Of a stretch of DNA of 64,000 nt, positions 46,048 to 55,068 are shown in pieces. Location: contig NZ_BDAG01000007.1 of the NCBI RefSeq assembly GCF_002091715.1, positions 115,847 to 179,846 on the forward strand. The letters are read 5' to 3'. The DNA is from Pseudomonas migulae NBRC 103157 (GTDB taxonomy: Bacteria > Pseudomonadota > Gammaproteobacteria > Pseudomonadales > Pseudomonadaceae). A program made the translations under genes and the position numbers. How positions within the stretch are numbered: position 1 is the first letter of the stretch; every line of letters starts with the position of its first letter. The notes beneath the pieces were generated by a model. That model ran no database searches, was not told where the DNA came from, and saw only the letters and a list, made by a program, of their open reading frames with translations.

Positions 46048-47748
46048 ATGATCGAAGACTTCTGGAAGGATAAGTACCCTGCCGGGATTGCTGCCGACAT
46101 CAATCCGGACGAGTATCCGAATATTCAGGCAGTGCTGAAACAGTCCTGCCAACGCTTCGCCGACAAACCGGCTTTCAGCAACCTGGGCAAGACAATTACC
46201 TACGGTGAACTGTACGAATTGTCCGGCGCCTTTGCCGCTTACCTGCAACAGCATACCGACTTGCAGCCGGGCGATCGAATCGCCGTGCAGTTGCCTAACG
46301 TCTTGCAGTACCCGGTCGCTGTGTTCGGTGCCATTCGCGCCGGGCTGATCGTGGTCAATACCAACCCGCTGTACACCGCGCGGGAAATGGAACACCAATT
46401 CAACGACTCCGGCGCCAAAGCCCTGGTGTGCCTGGCCAACATGGCGCACCTGGCCGAGACCGTCGTGCCGAAAACCGGCGTCAAGCATGTCATCGTCACC
46501 GAAGTGGCGGACCTGTTGCCGCCGCTCAAGCGCCTGCTGATCAACAGCGTCATCAAGTACGTGAAGAAGATGGTCCCGGCGTATCACTTGCCAAAGGCCG
46601 TCAAGTTCAACGACGTGTTGAGCAAGGGCCATGGCCAGCCAGTGACGGAAGCCAACCCGGCCAGCAGCGACGTGGCGGTGCTGCAATACACCGGCGGCAC
46701 CACTGGCGTGGCGAAGGGCGCAATGCTGACCCATCGCAACCTCGTCGCCAACATGCTGCAGTGCAAGGCGCTGATGGGTTCCAACCTCAACGAAGGTTGC
46801 GAGATCCTGATCACGCCGCTGCCGCTGTACCACATCTATGCGTTCACCTTTCATTGCATGGCGATGATGCTGATCGGCAACCACAACATCCTGATCAGCA
46901 ACCCGCGTGACCTGTCGGCGATGGTCAAGGAACTGTCGAAGTGGAAGTTCAGCGGCTTCGTCGGCCTGAACACGCTGTTCGTTGCCCTGTGCAACAACGA
47001 AGGTTTCCGCAAACTGGATTTCTCGGCGCTGAAAGTCACCCTGTCCGGCGGCATGGCCCTGCAACTGGCGGCGGCCGAACGCTGGAAAGCGGTCACCGGC
47101 TGCGCCATCTGCGAAGGTTACGGCATGACCGAAACCAGCCCGGTGGCGACGGTGAACCCGATCCAGAACATCCAGATCGGTACCATCGGTATCCCGGTTC
47201 CGTCGACCCTGTGCAAAGTCATCGACGATGCCGGCGTTGAACAGCCGATGGGCGAAATCGGCGAGTTGTGCGTGAAAGGTCCGCAAGTGATGAAAGGCTA
47301 CTGGCAGCGCCAGGATGCCACCGATGAAATCCTCGACAGCGAAGGCTGGTTGAAGACCGGTGACATCGCGCTGATCCAGCCGGATGGCTACATGCGCATC
47401 GTCGATCGCAAGAAAGACATGATTCTGGTGTCCGGTTTCAACGTGTACCCGAACGAGCTGGAAGACGTGCTCGCGACCCTGCCGGGCGTGCTGCAATGCG
47501 CGGCCATCGGCGTGCCGGACGAGAAGTCGGGCGAGGCGATCAAGATTTTCATCGTCGCCAAACCGGGCGTGACGCTGACCAAGGAACAGGTGATGGAGCA
47601 CATGCGCGCCAACGTCACCGGCTACAAGGTGCCGAAAGCCGTGGAGTTCCGCGATGCGCTGCCGACCACCAACGTGGGCAAGATCCTGCGTCGGGAATTG
47701 CGTGATGAAGAGCTGAAGAAGATCAACGCGAAGAAAGTAGGCGCGTAA
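46048..47748 (+). CDS. fadD1: Long-chain fatty-acid-CoA ligase (FadD1-like)
   Basis: Second acyl-CoA synthetase, 566 residues, paralogous to the upstream fadD2. AMP-binding AVLQYTGGTTGVAKGAML, CEGYGMTETSPVATVN, hinge DRKKDMILVSGFNVYPNELE and catalytic Lys in NVGKILRRELRDEE are all present. In P. aeruginosa FadD1 prefers long chains and FadD2 shorter ones; which preference applies here cannot be read from sequence. Terminated by a strong hairpin. Confidence 0.95.
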   Translation: MIEDFWKDKYPAGIAADINPDEYPNIQAVLKQSCQRFADKPAFSNLGKTITYGELYELSGAFAAYLQQHTDLQPGDRIAVQLPNVLQYPVAVFGAIRAGLIVVNTNPLYTAREMEHQFNDSGAKALVCLANMAHLAETVVPKTGVKHVIVTEVADLLPPLKRLLINSVIKYVKKMVPAYHLPKAVKFNDVLSKGHGQPVTEANPASSDVAVLQYTGGTTGVAKGAMLTHRNLVANMLQCKALMGSNLNEGCEILITPLPLYHIYAFTFHCMAMMLIGNHNILISNPRDLSAMVKELSKWKFSGFVGLNTLFVALCNNEGFRKLDFSALKVTLSGGMALQLAAAERWKAVTGCAICEGYGMTETSPVATVNPIQNIQIGTIGIPVPSTLCKVIDDAGVEQPMGEIGELCVKGPQVMKGYWQRQDATDEILDSEGWLKTGDIALIQPDGYMRIVDRKKDMILVSGFNVYPNELEDVLATLPGVLQCAAIGVPDEKSGEAIKIFIVAKPGVTLTKEQVMEHMRANVTGYKVPKAVEFRDALPTTNVGKILRRELRDEELKKINAKKVGA

Positions 47749-47750
47749 AT

Positions 47751-47778
47751 AAAAAGCCCCGCAGATGCGGGGCTTTTT
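47751..47778 (+). terminator. Rho-independent terminator after fadD1
   Basis: AAAAAGCCCCGCA pairs with TGCGGGGCTTTTT around two bases, usable in both directions. Confidence 0.93.
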
Positions 47779-47816
47779 GTTACCTGACAGTAAAAAATTC
47801 TGCGTCTGTCAGACCG

Positions 47817-47902
47817 CTTTCGCGAGCAAGCCCGCTCCCACATGTGACCGAGTTCATTCAGTAGGAATGCGATCGAATGTGGGAGCGGGCTTGCTCGCGA
47901 AG
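47817..47902. repeat. REP doublet, family 2
   Basis: Inverted GGGAGCGGGCTTGCTCGCGA cores between convergent fadD1 and the following minus-strand gene; CACATGTGA and GAATGTGGG border the centre. Confidence 0.9.
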
Positions 47903-47916
47903 CTTTTGCTTTTGTT

Positions 47917-48294
47917 TTACAAGCGGAACGGCGCGAAATTGACGTTGGTCCCCGCCGGGCGCATGTCCTGCAAGTACGAATCCTTGTCCGCACTCAATTC
48001 CAGGCTCAACGCAGCCTTGCGCTTGCCCTGGTTACGCACGACCAGCCCTTCGAGCTTCTCGCGCAGGAACACCGTCGGCACCTTCAGGTGCAGCAGTTCA
48101 TCGGTGTCCGGCGTGTGCATCAGCAGGTGAATCCATTCGTACTGACCAACGGCCAGGCGTGCCACCGGGATATCGAACCACCAGATGTTGCGGTTACGGT
48201 TCAATTCGGTGAAATGGCAATTGTTGACGCCAAGCACAGCACCGCCGAGTTCCTGGTTTCTGCGGGCAATGGCCTGCTTTTTATCGAGTTTCAT
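47917..48294 (-). CDS. Conserved hypothetical protein
   Basis: A 125-residue protein without signal peptide or membrane segment: MKLDKKQAIARRNQELGGAV at the start, then beta-rich sequence (NIWWFDIPVARLAVGQYEWI, LHLKVPTVFLREKLEGLVVR). I do not recognise a named domain. A gene of similar context lies beside fadD1 in P. aeruginosa, as I recall. The ATG at 48294 has GGAATG upstream; longer forms read into the gap. Function unknown. Confidence 0.75.
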   Translation of the reverse strand: MKLDKKQAIARRNQELGGAVLGVNNCHFTELNRNRNIWWFDIPVARLAVGQYEWIHLLMHTPDTDELLHLKVPTVFLREKLEGLVVRNQGKRKAALSLELSADKDSYLQDMRPAGTNVNFAPFRL

Positions 48295-48494
48295 AACATT
48301 CCTACGGGATTGGATCTTCAGCGCCACGGCCTGAATACGTTGCGCATTCTCGGGGGTTGGTCGGCAAACATAAAGCCCAACCTGCACGGAACGATGAAAT
48401 GTCGCCGGGAAAATAAATGAAACTCCGCGCAAACGCCCTCGGTCAATCCTTGTGTAACGACTTTTCTCGTTCAATTGTTCACAGGAGAAACACC

Positions 48495-48686
48495 ATGAGC
48501 AGCACTGGCGATAAAGTAAAAGGCATGGCCAACGAAGCCGCCGGCAACGTCAAGCAGGGCGTCGGCAAGGCCACCGGTAACGACAAAATGCGCGCCGAAG
48601 GCGTCGTGCAGGAAAGGAAAGGCGAAGCTCAGCAAGCAGTGGGCAAAGCCAAGGACGCGATCAAAAAGGGTATCGACAAGGCTTGA
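48495..48686 (+). CDS. CsbD family stress protein
   Basis: A 63-residue hydrophilic protein with the CsbD pattern: GDKVKGMANEAAGNVKQGVG, then KMRAEGVVQERKGEAQQAVG. CsbD proteins are general-stress induced, with unknown biochemical role. AGGAG precedes the ATG at 48495, and a terminator follows. Confidence 0.92.
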   Translation: MSSTGDKVKGMANEAAGNVKQGVGKATGNDKMRAEGVVQERKGEAQQAVGKAKDAIKKGIDKA

Positions 48687-48710
48687 TTCGGCCTTGGATA
48701 AATATCAGAA

Positions 48711-48737
48711 GCGGCCATCCACGGATGGCCGTTTTTG
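48711..48737 (+). terminator. Rho-independent terminator after csbD-like gene
   Basis: CGGCCAT and ATGGCCG form the stem, followed by TTTTTG. Confidence 0.88.
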
Positions 48738-48857
48738 TGTCAGCCTGAACTTGCACACTGAAATTGTTTCAAAGTCGCCAAGTAGGCTACTTTGATGTAG
48801 AAAACGGCCCCTGAGTCGCCACGACTTCTACCCAATTTGCGGCGAAAGGAGACGCTA

Positions 48858-49814
48858 ATGTTTTTCCCACACATGAAAGGCCTGCGCCTGCACCGTGTCA
48901 TGGTGCGCACGGTGACCGAATTCGTCGACGACGAGATGTCGACCTATGCCTCGGCGCTGGCCTATCAAATGCTGTTTTCGCTGTTTCCCTTCATCCTGTT
49001 CCTGATCGCCCTGATCGGTTTCCTGCACCTGCCGGACTTCTTCTCCTGGCTGCGCCTGCAATCGGAACTGGTCCTGCCGCCCCAGGCGCTCGAGCAGGTG
49101 AACCCGGTGATTGACCAGCTTCAGCAATCCAAGGGTGGCCTGCTGTCGGTCGGTATCGTCATCGCGCTGTATACGGCTTCGGCCGGCGTGCGCCTGATGA
49201 TGAGCGCGATGAACGCCGCTTACGATGTGGTGGAGGGCCGTCCTGCGTGGAAACGTTTTCCGCTGTCGATTATCTACACCATCGGCATTGCCGGCATGTT
49301 GCTGGTCGCCGCCGCGTTGATGGTGCTCGGGCCGCAGGTGATGGGCTGGATTGCTGCGCAGGTCGGGCTGGAAGACTTCATCGTCACGGTCTGGACGATC
49401 GCCCGCTGGCCGGTCATCGTTGTCCTGATGATGATTGCGGTGGCGTTGATCTATTACGTCATGCCCGACGTCAAGCAAGAGTTTCGCTTCATCACCCCCG
49501 GCTCGGTGCTGGCGGTGGCGGTGTGGATCGTCGCTTCCCTGGGGTTCGCGTTCTACGTCAAGACGTTCGCCGACTACAACGCCATGTATGGCAGTATCGG
49601 CGCGATCATCGTGCTGTTGCTGTACTTCTATATTTCCGCGGCGGTGCTGTTGCTCGGTGCGGAGATGAATGCGGTGATCGAACACATGTCGAGCGAAGGC
49701 AAGGACCCTGGTGAAAAGGTCCCCGGCGAGCTCGCCCATGCACACAAACACCACGTTTCGGGACTGGGTCGGGATCACTCGATCAAGCCGAACACAGACG
49801 AAGTCATCAAATGA
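48858..49814 (+). CDS. YihY/BrkB-family inner-membrane protein
   Basis: A 318-residue membrane protein with about six helices. Family blocks are [20 protein letters not shown] (about residues 26-45), [20 protein letters not shown] and [20 protein letters not shown]. The former annotation ribonuclease BN is wrong for this family; the function is unknown. AAGGAG precedes the ATG at 48858. Its end overlaps the deformylase start (ATGA). Confidence 0.92.
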   Translation: MFFPHMKGLRLHRVMVRTVTEFVDDEMSTYASALAYQMLFSLFPFILFLIALIGFLHLPDFFSWLRLQSELVLPPQALEQVNPVIDQLQQSKGGLLSVGIVIALYTASAGVRLMMSAMNAAYDVVEGRPAWKRFPLSIIYTIGIAGMLLVAAALMVLGPQVMGWIAAQVGLEDFIVTVWTIARWPVIVVLMMIAVALIYYVMPDVKQEFRFITPGSVLAVAVWIVASLGFAFYVKTFADYNAMYGSIGAIIVLLLYFYISAAVLLLGAEMNAVIEHMSSEGKDPGEKVPGELAHAHKHHVSGLGRDHSIKPNTDEVIK

Positions 49815-50350
49815 TCCGTGAAATCCTGAAAATGGGCGACGAGCGCCTGCTGCGTGTCGCGCCACCGGTCCCGGCCGAAATGTTCGACAGCCCGGAGTTG
49901 TGGCAACTGATCGACGACATGTTCCAGACCATGGAAAGCGTCGGTGGCGTTGGCCTGGCGGCGCCGCAGATTGGTGTCGACCTGCAACTGGTGATCTTCG
50001 GCTTCGAGCACAGCGAGCGCTACCCGGATGCCGAAGCGGTGCCGCAGACCATTCTGATCAACCCGCTGATCACGCCGCTGAGCCCGGTCATGGAGGAGGG
50101 GTTCGAAGGTTGCCTGTCGGTGCCCGGCCTGCGTGGCGCGGTGGAGCGCTATCAGCAGATTCGTTACGAAGGTTTCGACCCGAAGGGCGAGCCGGTCGTG
50201 CGCATCGCCGAGGGCTTTCATGCCCGTGTGGTGCAGCACGAATGCGATCATTTGATCGGCCGGTTATATCCTTCGCGGATTACCGACTTCAGCAAGTTCG
50301 GGTTCACTGAAGTGATGTTCCCGGATCTCGATCCCAACGCCGACGACTGA
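49811..50350 (+). CDS. def: Peptide deformylase
   Basis: Removes the formyl group from nascent proteins. The 179-residue metalloenzyme has all three motifs: [10 protein letters not shown] (residues 47-56), EGCLSVPG with Cys101, and QHECDHLIG with His143, Glu144 and His147. It is coupled to the YihY-type gene by ATGA overlap and lies apart from fmt, so it is probably one of several deformylases in the genome. Confidence 0.95.
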   Translation: MIREILKMGDERLLRVAPPVPAEMFDSPELWQLIDDMFQTMESVGGVGLAAPQIGVDLQLVIFGFEHSERYPDAEAVPQTILINPLITPLSPVMEEGFEGCLSVPGLRGAVERYQQIRYEGFDPKGEPVVRIAEGFHARVVQHECDHLIGRLYPSRITDFSKFGFTEVMFPDLDPNADD

Positions 50351-50366
50351 TTTCACCGCAAAACCC

Positions 50367-50457
50367 TGTGGGAGCGGGCTTGCTCGCGATGGCGGAGAGT
50401 CAGCCAACATTGATGTCGACTGACACACCGCCATCGCGAGCAAGCCGCTCCCACATT
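50367..50457. repeat. REP doublet, family 2 with family-1-like inner arms
   Basis: Outer cores are GGGAGCGGGCTTGCTCGCGA (the right-hand one lacks one base), yet the inner arms GATGGCGGAGAGTCAG/CTGACACACCGCCATC resemble those of family-1 copies. Confidence 0.88.
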
Positions 50458-50471
50458 AGATCTCCATACGC

Positions 50472-50888
50472 CTACCCGACCGGCTCCAGCCCCATCGCAA
50501 TCATCGGCTTGCTGCGCGCATAGCGGCTCAAGCGTTCGACCATGGCGTAGGGCATGGCCGGATCGAAGGTAAAACCGCGTCGTTCATAAAATTCGCGCAA
50601 ATCCGGATGGCAGAACAGCCACACCGGTTGTTCGAGACCTTTCACCGCTTCGGCGATCAATGTCGCCGCAATCCCTTGTTCGCGGCACGCCGGATCGACG
50701 AACAAGCCGGTCAGCCAATGTCCGCCCGAAACCGGGCGCAAACACAGCGCGCCAATGATCTCGTCGCGCCTGGCGACCCACAATTGAGCGTCGCGTACCG
50801 CTTTCATCGACGATTGATGGGCACGATAAAACTTGTTCATCAGCGGCCAAAGCGGTTCGGCGAGCAAGGTGTACTGGGTGTCGGGCAT
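50472..50888 (-). CDS. GNAT-family N-acetyltransferase
   Basis: A 138-residue acetyltransferase with the acetyl-CoA motif LFVDPACREQGIAATLIAEA (about residues 63-82) and a C-terminal FYERRGF, typical of GNAT enzymes. The substrate is unknown. I chose the ATG at 50888 (MPDTQYTLLAEP) because the upstream frame covers a promoter region and another gene. Confidence 0.87.
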   Translation of the reverse strand: MPDTQYTLLAEPLWPLMNKFYRAHQSSMKAVRDAQLWVARRDEIIGALCLRPVSGGHWLTGLFVDPACREQGIAATLIAEAVKGLEQPVWLFCHPDLREFYERRGFTFDPAMPYAMVERLSRYARSKPMIAMGLEPVG

Positions 50889-50991
50889 GGAGGTGATCTG
50901 TCGGGGCGCAAAGCGGGCGATTATAAAAGAACGCGCGCCCGGCGATAGGTGTATACCTGATCTCACATCCCGTATGAGTGGAGTACGTATC

Positions 50992-51102
50992 ATGGCCAAA
51001 GGCATGGATTCAAAAAAAGCGGCAAAAAAGAAACCGGCGAAAACCGCCGATGAAAAGCGCGCGGACAAGAAAGCCAAGAAGGTGGGTGTGTTCGGTCATT
51101 AA
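50992..51102 (+). CDS. Short lysine-rich protein, hypothetical
   Basis: A 36-residue, strongly basic peptide rich in Lys and Ala (MAKGMDSKKAAKKKPAK, ending VGVFGH), with GGAG nine bases before the ATG. It resembles short histone-tail-like or nucleic-acid-binding peptides, but no family is recognised. It is divergent from the acetyltransferase gene. Confidence 0.6.
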   Translation: MAKGMDSKKAAKKKPAKTADEKRADKKAKKVGVFGH

Positions 51103-51129
51103 GCGGTAAGCCAGAAACGCACGCCCCCC

Positions 51130-51215
51130 TGTAGGAGCCGGCTTGCTGGCGATTCAGACCACTCGGTGTGTCAGGCACCGCGTTGCCTGAATCGCCAGCA
51201 AGCCGGCTCCTACAG
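51130..51215. repeat. REP doublet, family 1
   Basis: Inverted cores with inner arms GATTCAG/CTGAATC and a TGCCTGA-containing centre, upstream of the desaturase gene. Confidence 0.9.
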
Positions 51216-51291
51216 ACAGCGAAAAAATAATCTGCAAGATTTCCCTGCGCCATTGCACAGAGAGGGACTGGTCCCCGATCTGAGCAACGCC

Positions 51292-52233
51292 ATGCCCCAT
51301 TACTTCGACAGTGCCCACCGAGCAGAAATCGAAACCCTGCGTCAACGCCTGACCGCTCGCACCGAGTGGCCGACCTGGTTGCTGCTAATCGGCGTGTACG
51401 CCGGTTGGTTCAGCATCGTGCTCGGCAGTGCAAAGTTGGGTGTGTGGTGGAGCACGCTGTTGCTGATTCCATTGGTGGTGCTGTGGTTGTCGGTGCAGCA
51501 CGAATTACTGCACGGTCATCCCACCCGCTGGACCCCGCTGAACAAAGTCCTCGGCTACGCACCGTTCGCCGTTTGGTATCCCTACACCCTCTATCGCGAC
51601 AGCCACTTGCTGCATCACCGCGACGACGACTTGACCCTGCCGGGTCTCGATCCGGAAAGCCGCTACCTGAGCGCCGAGCGGTGGCATGGCAGCTCAGTGT
51701 TCGAACAGAGCCTGCACTGGCTGAACAAAACCGTGCTCGGGCGCTTCATCCTCGGTGCACCGCTGGCCTTGCTGGCGCTGGCGCGGGAAGAGCTGCAACG
51801 TCTGAAAGCGGGCGAACGGCAGGCCTGGTTGATGTGGCTGACCCACGGCACACTGACCCTGTTGATGTTGCTGTTCATCGCCCGCTACAGCGTGCTGCCG
51901 GTGTGGCATTACCTGTTGCTGATCAGTGTGCCGGCGTTGTCGATTGCGATGATCCGCTCTTACTACGAACACCGACCCCATGCGCAACCGGAGCAACGCA
52001 CCGTGCTCAACGAAGCCGGCTGGCCATGGCGCTGGTTGTTCCTGAACCTGAACTTTCATCTGGTGCATCACGACCTGCCAGGCCTGCCCTGGTACGACTT
52101 GCCCCGTGCCTATCACGCGCGCCGCGAGCAATGGGTGGCACGCAGCGGCGGGTTTCTGGTGCAGGGTTATGGCCAGTTGTGGCGGGAGAATGGGATAAAG
52201 GCGATCGACAGCCCGAAACACCCCTTCCACTGA
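51292..52233 (+). CDS. Fatty acid desaturase family protein
   Basis: Membrane di-iron desaturase-type enzyme of 313 residues. Three histidine boxes are present: HELLHGH (about residue 66), HLLHH (about 103) and HLVHH (about 260). Several hydrophobic segments flank them (WPTWLLLIGVYAGWFSIVLG, LTLLMLLFIARYSVLPVWHY). The substrate lipid is unknown; beta-carotene hydroxylase-like members also share these boxes. The start is uncertain: the ATG at 51292 lacks a strong ribosome site, though AGAGGGA lies further upstream. Confidence 0.85.
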   Translation: MPHYFDSAHRAEIETLRQRLTARTEWPTWLLLIGVYAGWFSIVLGSAKLGVWWSTLLLIPLVVLWLSVQHELLHGHPTRWTPLNKVLGYAPFAVWYPYTLYRDSHLLHHRDDDLTLPGLDPESRYLSAERWHGSSVFEQSLHWLNKTVLGRFILGAPLALLALAREELQRLKAGERQAWLMWLTHGTLTLLMLLFIARYSVLPVWHYLLLISVPALSIAMIRSYYEHRPHAQPEQRTVLNEAGWPWRWLFLNLNFHLVHHDLPGLPWYDLPRAYHARREQWVARSGGFLVQGYGQLWRENGIKAIDSPKHPFH

Positions 52234-52250
52234 TTACGAACCCATTCCCC

Positions 52251-52341
52251 TTGTAGGAGCCGGCTTGCTGGCGATGAGGGTGTGTCAGTCGACATCGATG
52301 TTGGCAGAAAGAACGCAATCGCCAGCAAGCCGGCTCCTACG
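52251..52341. repeat. REP doublet, family 1, poor inner arms
   Basis: Two intact outer cores, but the inner sequences show little complementarity, unlike most copies here. Confidence 0.87.
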
Positions 52342-52370
52342 GTTGATTTTTGTTGTATGGGAATAATTTG

Positions 52371-53162
52371 ATGACTCAAGACATCGCTGAGCTACTCATG
52401 TACGTCGCCCCAGAGCCGATCCGCCAGGCCAACGAACGCTGGCTGACGCGAATCCTCGAACGTCTGGGCATTACGCGCCGCAACGCCGAAGCGCTGTCGT
52501 TAAGGGACCTGTGGCTGTCCCCGCATTTACTGCTGACCCAAACCTGCGGCTATCCGCTGATGACCGCATTGCGCGGCCAGGTGCGGATCATCGGCCGGCC
52601 TCGCTACGAACTGCCGGACAGCACCGGCGGCAACCATTGCAGCCTGTTGCTGAGTCGTGCCGATGATTCACGCCGGACCTTGCCCGCTTTTTTTGGCAGC
52701 CGAGGCGTGATCAACGGCGAAGACTCCAACAGTGGTATGAACCTGCTGCGTCAACGACTGGCATCGCTGCATCGCGACGGACAGTTCTTCGCCCGTGTCG
52801 GTATCAGCGGCAGCCATCGCGAGAGCCTGCGCTGGCTGCGTGAAAACCAGGCCGATCTGGCGGCCATCGACAGCGTGACCTTCGCCTACCTCGCGCGCCA
52901 CGCCGAAGAGGAAGTGGCGGGATTGCGGGTGGTGGCGCGCAGTGCGCTCAGCCCGACCTTGCCTTACATCACCGCTGCGACGCTGACTGATGAACAGGCA
53001 GAGGCGCTGCGGCAGGTGATGAACGAGGCGTTGCGGGAGCTGCCTGATGTGGCTGAAATTCTCGGCTTGCAGGAGGTTTTGCCGGCGAGTGAGGGCGACT
53101 ATCAAATCGTTCTCGACTATCAACAAGCAGCCGAGGCGTTGGGGTTCGGGCGCCTGCGTTGA
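52371..53162 (+). CDS. PhnD-like phosphate/phosphonate-type binding protein without signal peptide
   Basis: A 263-residue protein resembling periplasmic PhnD/SsuA-type binding proteins: LLLTQTCGYPLMTALRGQVR near residue 60, GSRGVINGEDSNSGMNLLR near 105, and QADLAAIDSVTFAYLAR near 160. It lacks a signal peptide and any lipobox, and no permease or ATPase genes lie nearby. It may therefore be a cytoplasmic sensor/binding domain or a degenerate relative. The ATG at 52371 has GGAA upstream. It precedes an ECF sigma/binding-protein pair in the same direction after a REP doublet. Confidence 0.8.
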   Translation: MTQDIAELLMYVAPEPIRQANERWLTRILERLGITRRNAEALSLRDLWLSPHLLLTQTCGYPLMTALRGQVRIIGRPRYELPDSTGGNHCSLLLSRADDSRRTLPAFFGSRGVINGEDSNSGMNLLRQRLASLHRDGQFFARVGISGSHRESLRWLRENQADLAAIDSVTFAYLARHAEEEVAGLRVVARSALSPTLPYITAATLTDEQAEALRQVMNEALRELPDVAEILGLQEVLPASEGDYQIVLDYQQAAEALGFGRLR

Positions 53163-53172
53163 CTGAAGATTT

Positions 53173-53264
53173 TTCGCGGGCAAGCCACGCTCCCACAGGT
53201 TCTGTGTCGATCTCTGGATCGATGAACGACACAGAACCTGTGGGAGCGTGGCTTGCCCGCGAAG
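53173..53264. repeat. REP doublet, family 2 variant, long inner arms
   Basis: The cores read GAGCGTGGCTTGCCCGCGAA with its inverse. The inner arms CAGGTTCTGTGTCG/CGACACAGAACCTG are perfectly complementary over 14 bases. Confidence 0.92.
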
Positions 53265-53404
53265 GCGATCTATCGAACGCCACATAAATTCCAAAAATGC
53301 ATATAAAAATGCTTTTTAAATATTATTAATGAATAAGGCTCCTTGCTAGGATTCGCGTCACCGGACCACCGGACATTCAGCGACCCCTAACCTTTGGAGC
53401 CTCT

Positions 53405-53938
53405 ATGTCCGGCACCGACTTATCCCATCGCACCGACGTGGGCGGATTGTTCCGCGCCCATTACCCCTGGCTGTGCGCTCGGTTGCGACGGCATCTGGGG
53501 GCCAGCTCCAGTGTCGAAGACATCGCCGCCGAAACCTTCGCGCAACTGCTCGAATCCCCTGGGCTGACCCCGATTCGCGAGCCACGCGCGCTGCTCACCA
53601 CCATTGCCCATCGGCTGATTTACCAACTCTGGCGTCGCCGTGATCTGGAACGTCAGCACCTCGATCAACTGCAACACTTCGATCAGCCGCAAGCGAGTTC
53701 GCCCGAGGAGTTGCTGCAACTGACCCAGACGTTGCACGGCCTCGACCGAACGCTTCAGCGCTTGCCGGGCAAGGTCCGGGCGACGTTCCTGTTGTCACGA
53801 ATCGATGGCCTGACGTACCCGCAAATCGCCGCCGAACTGGGCATTTCCCAGCGTTCGGTCAGCGTCTACATGACCCGCTCCCAAACGCTGTGCGCCCAGC
53901 ACAGCGCCAATGAACCCTTGCACCAGAGGTCCGCATGA
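53405..53938 (+). CDS. ECF (FecI-like) sigma factor without adjacent anti-sigma gene
   Basis: Extracytoplasmic-function sigma factor of 177 residues. Region 2 is at about residues 12-80 (FRAHYPWLCARLRRHLGASS, VEDIAAETFAQLLES, LLTTIAHRLIYQLWRRRDLE). Region 4 has its helix-turn-helix at about 125-160 (IDGLTYPQIAAELGISQRSV). FecI-type factors normally precede fecR, but here the next gene, overlapping by four bases (ATGA), encodes a periplasmic betaine-type binding protein. How activity is controlled is unknown. No Fur box is evident upstream. Confidence 0.9.
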   Translation: MSGTDLSHRTDVGGLFRAHYPWLCARLRRHLGASSSVEDIAAETFAQLLESPGLTPIREPRALLTTIAHRLIYQLWRRRDLERQHLDQLQHFDQPQASSPEELLQLTQTLHGLDRTLQRLPGKVRATFLLSRIDGLTYPQIAAELGISQRSVSVYMTRSQTLCAQHSANEPLHQRSA

Positions 53939-54948
53939 AATCGATCAAAACCCTGCTCGGCAGTTCGCTGCTGGCCCTTAGCCTTGTGGCCAGCCACGTT
54001 CCCGCCGCTGAAAAAACCGCGCCGATCCACTTCGGCGACATCACTTGGGAGAGCGGCAGCCTGATCACCGAGATCCTGCGGCTGATCGTCGAAAAAGGTT
54101 ACGGCTACCCGACTGACACGTTGCCGGGCAGCACCGTCAGCCTCGAAGCGGCATTGGCCAAGAACGATATCCAGGTGATCGGCGAAGAGTGGGCCGGGCG
54201 CAGTCCGGCATGGGTCAAGGCGGCATCGGAAGGTAAAGTGTTTGGTCTGGGCGACACCGTCAAAGGCGCCACCGAAGGCTGGTGGGTGCCGGAGTACGTG
54301 ATCAAGGGTGACCCGGAGCGCGGGATCAAACCGCTGGCGCCAGAGCTGAAATCCGTCGCCGACCTGGCGCGCTACAAGGACGTGTTCCGAGACCCCGAGG
54401 ACCCGAGCCGCGGACGCTTCCTCAACAGCCCGACCGGGTGGACCTCGGAAATCGTCAACAGTCAGAAACTCAAGGCTTACGACCTGACCGCCAGCTTCGT
54501 CAACTTCCGCACCGGTTCCGGCGCGGCGCTGGATGCCGAGGTCGCATCGTCGATCCGCCGCGGCAAACCGGTGTTGTTCTACTACTGGTCGCCAACGCCG
54601 CTGTTGGGGCGCTTCAAACTGGTGAAGCTCGAAGAACCGCCCTTCGACGCCGAAGCCTGGAAGACCCTGGCCGATGCCAACAACCCGAACCCCAAAGGCA
54701 CGCGCTCGATGCCGGCGAGCCTGGCCATTGGCGTGTCCGCACCGTTCAAGACGCAGTATCCGGATTTGGTGGCGTTCTTCGAGAAAGTCGATTTCCCGAT
54801 CGATCTGCTGAACCGGACGCTGGCGCAGATGAGCGAAAAGCGCCAACAACCGCGTCAGGTGGCGGAAGCATTTTTGCGCGATCAGCCGCAGATCTGGAAA
54901 GGGTGGGTGCCGGGGGAGGTGGCTACCAAGGTGAGTGCGAGTCTGTAA
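53935..54948 (+). CDS. Glycine betaine/choline-type ABC substrate-binding protein (OpuAC family)
   Basis: Periplasmic binding protein of 337 residues with a signal peptide (about residues 1-25, ending SHVPAAEKT). The OpuAC/ProX fold is indicated by IHFGDITWESGSLITEILRL, IGEEWAGRSPAWVKAA, EGWWVPEYVIKGD, SPTGWTSEIVNSQKL and LFYYWSPTPLLGRF, rich in the Trp/Tyr that form quaternary-amine cages. No permease or ATPase gene is adjacent. Its translation is coupled to the ECF sigma gene by ATGA, so it may serve as the sensor of that sigma system; this is inference. Confidence 0.87.
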   Translation: MKSIKTLLGSSLLALSLVASHVPAAEKTAPIHFGDITWESGSLITEILRLIVEKGYGYPTDTLPGSTVSLEAALAKNDIQVIGEEWAGRSPAWVKAASEGKVFGLGDTVKGATEGWWVPEYVIKGDPERGIKPLAPELKSVADLARYKDVFRDPEDPSRGRFLNSPTGWTSEIVNSQKLKAYDLTASFVNFRTGSGAALDAEVASSIRRGKPVLFYYWSPTPLLGRFKLVKLEEPPFDAEAWKTLADANNPNPKGTRSMPASLAIGVSAPFKTQYPDLVAFFEKVDFPIDLLNRTLAQMSEKRQQPRQVAEAFLRDQPQIWKGWVPGEVATKVSASL

Positions 54949-54973
54949 TTTCTTAAGCGCCTGTTCCACCGCG

Positions 54974-55056
54974 TTCGCGAGCAAGCCCGCTCCCACATTT
55001 AACCGAGTTCTCCCTGAAAGAAAGCGATCAAATGTGGGGGCGGGCTTGCTCGCGAT
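54974..55056. repeat. REP doublet, family 2
   Basis: Inverted cores between convergent binding-protein and GST genes; the right-hand one reads GTGGGGGCGGGCTTGCTCGC with one change. Confidence 0.88.
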
Positions 55057-55068
55057 GGGTCTAAAGCC

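Noticed and set aside
51166..51291. N-terminal extension of the desaturase reading from a REP doublet
   Set aside because: The added 42 residues come from repeat DNA and lack family likeness, although the true start remains uncertain.
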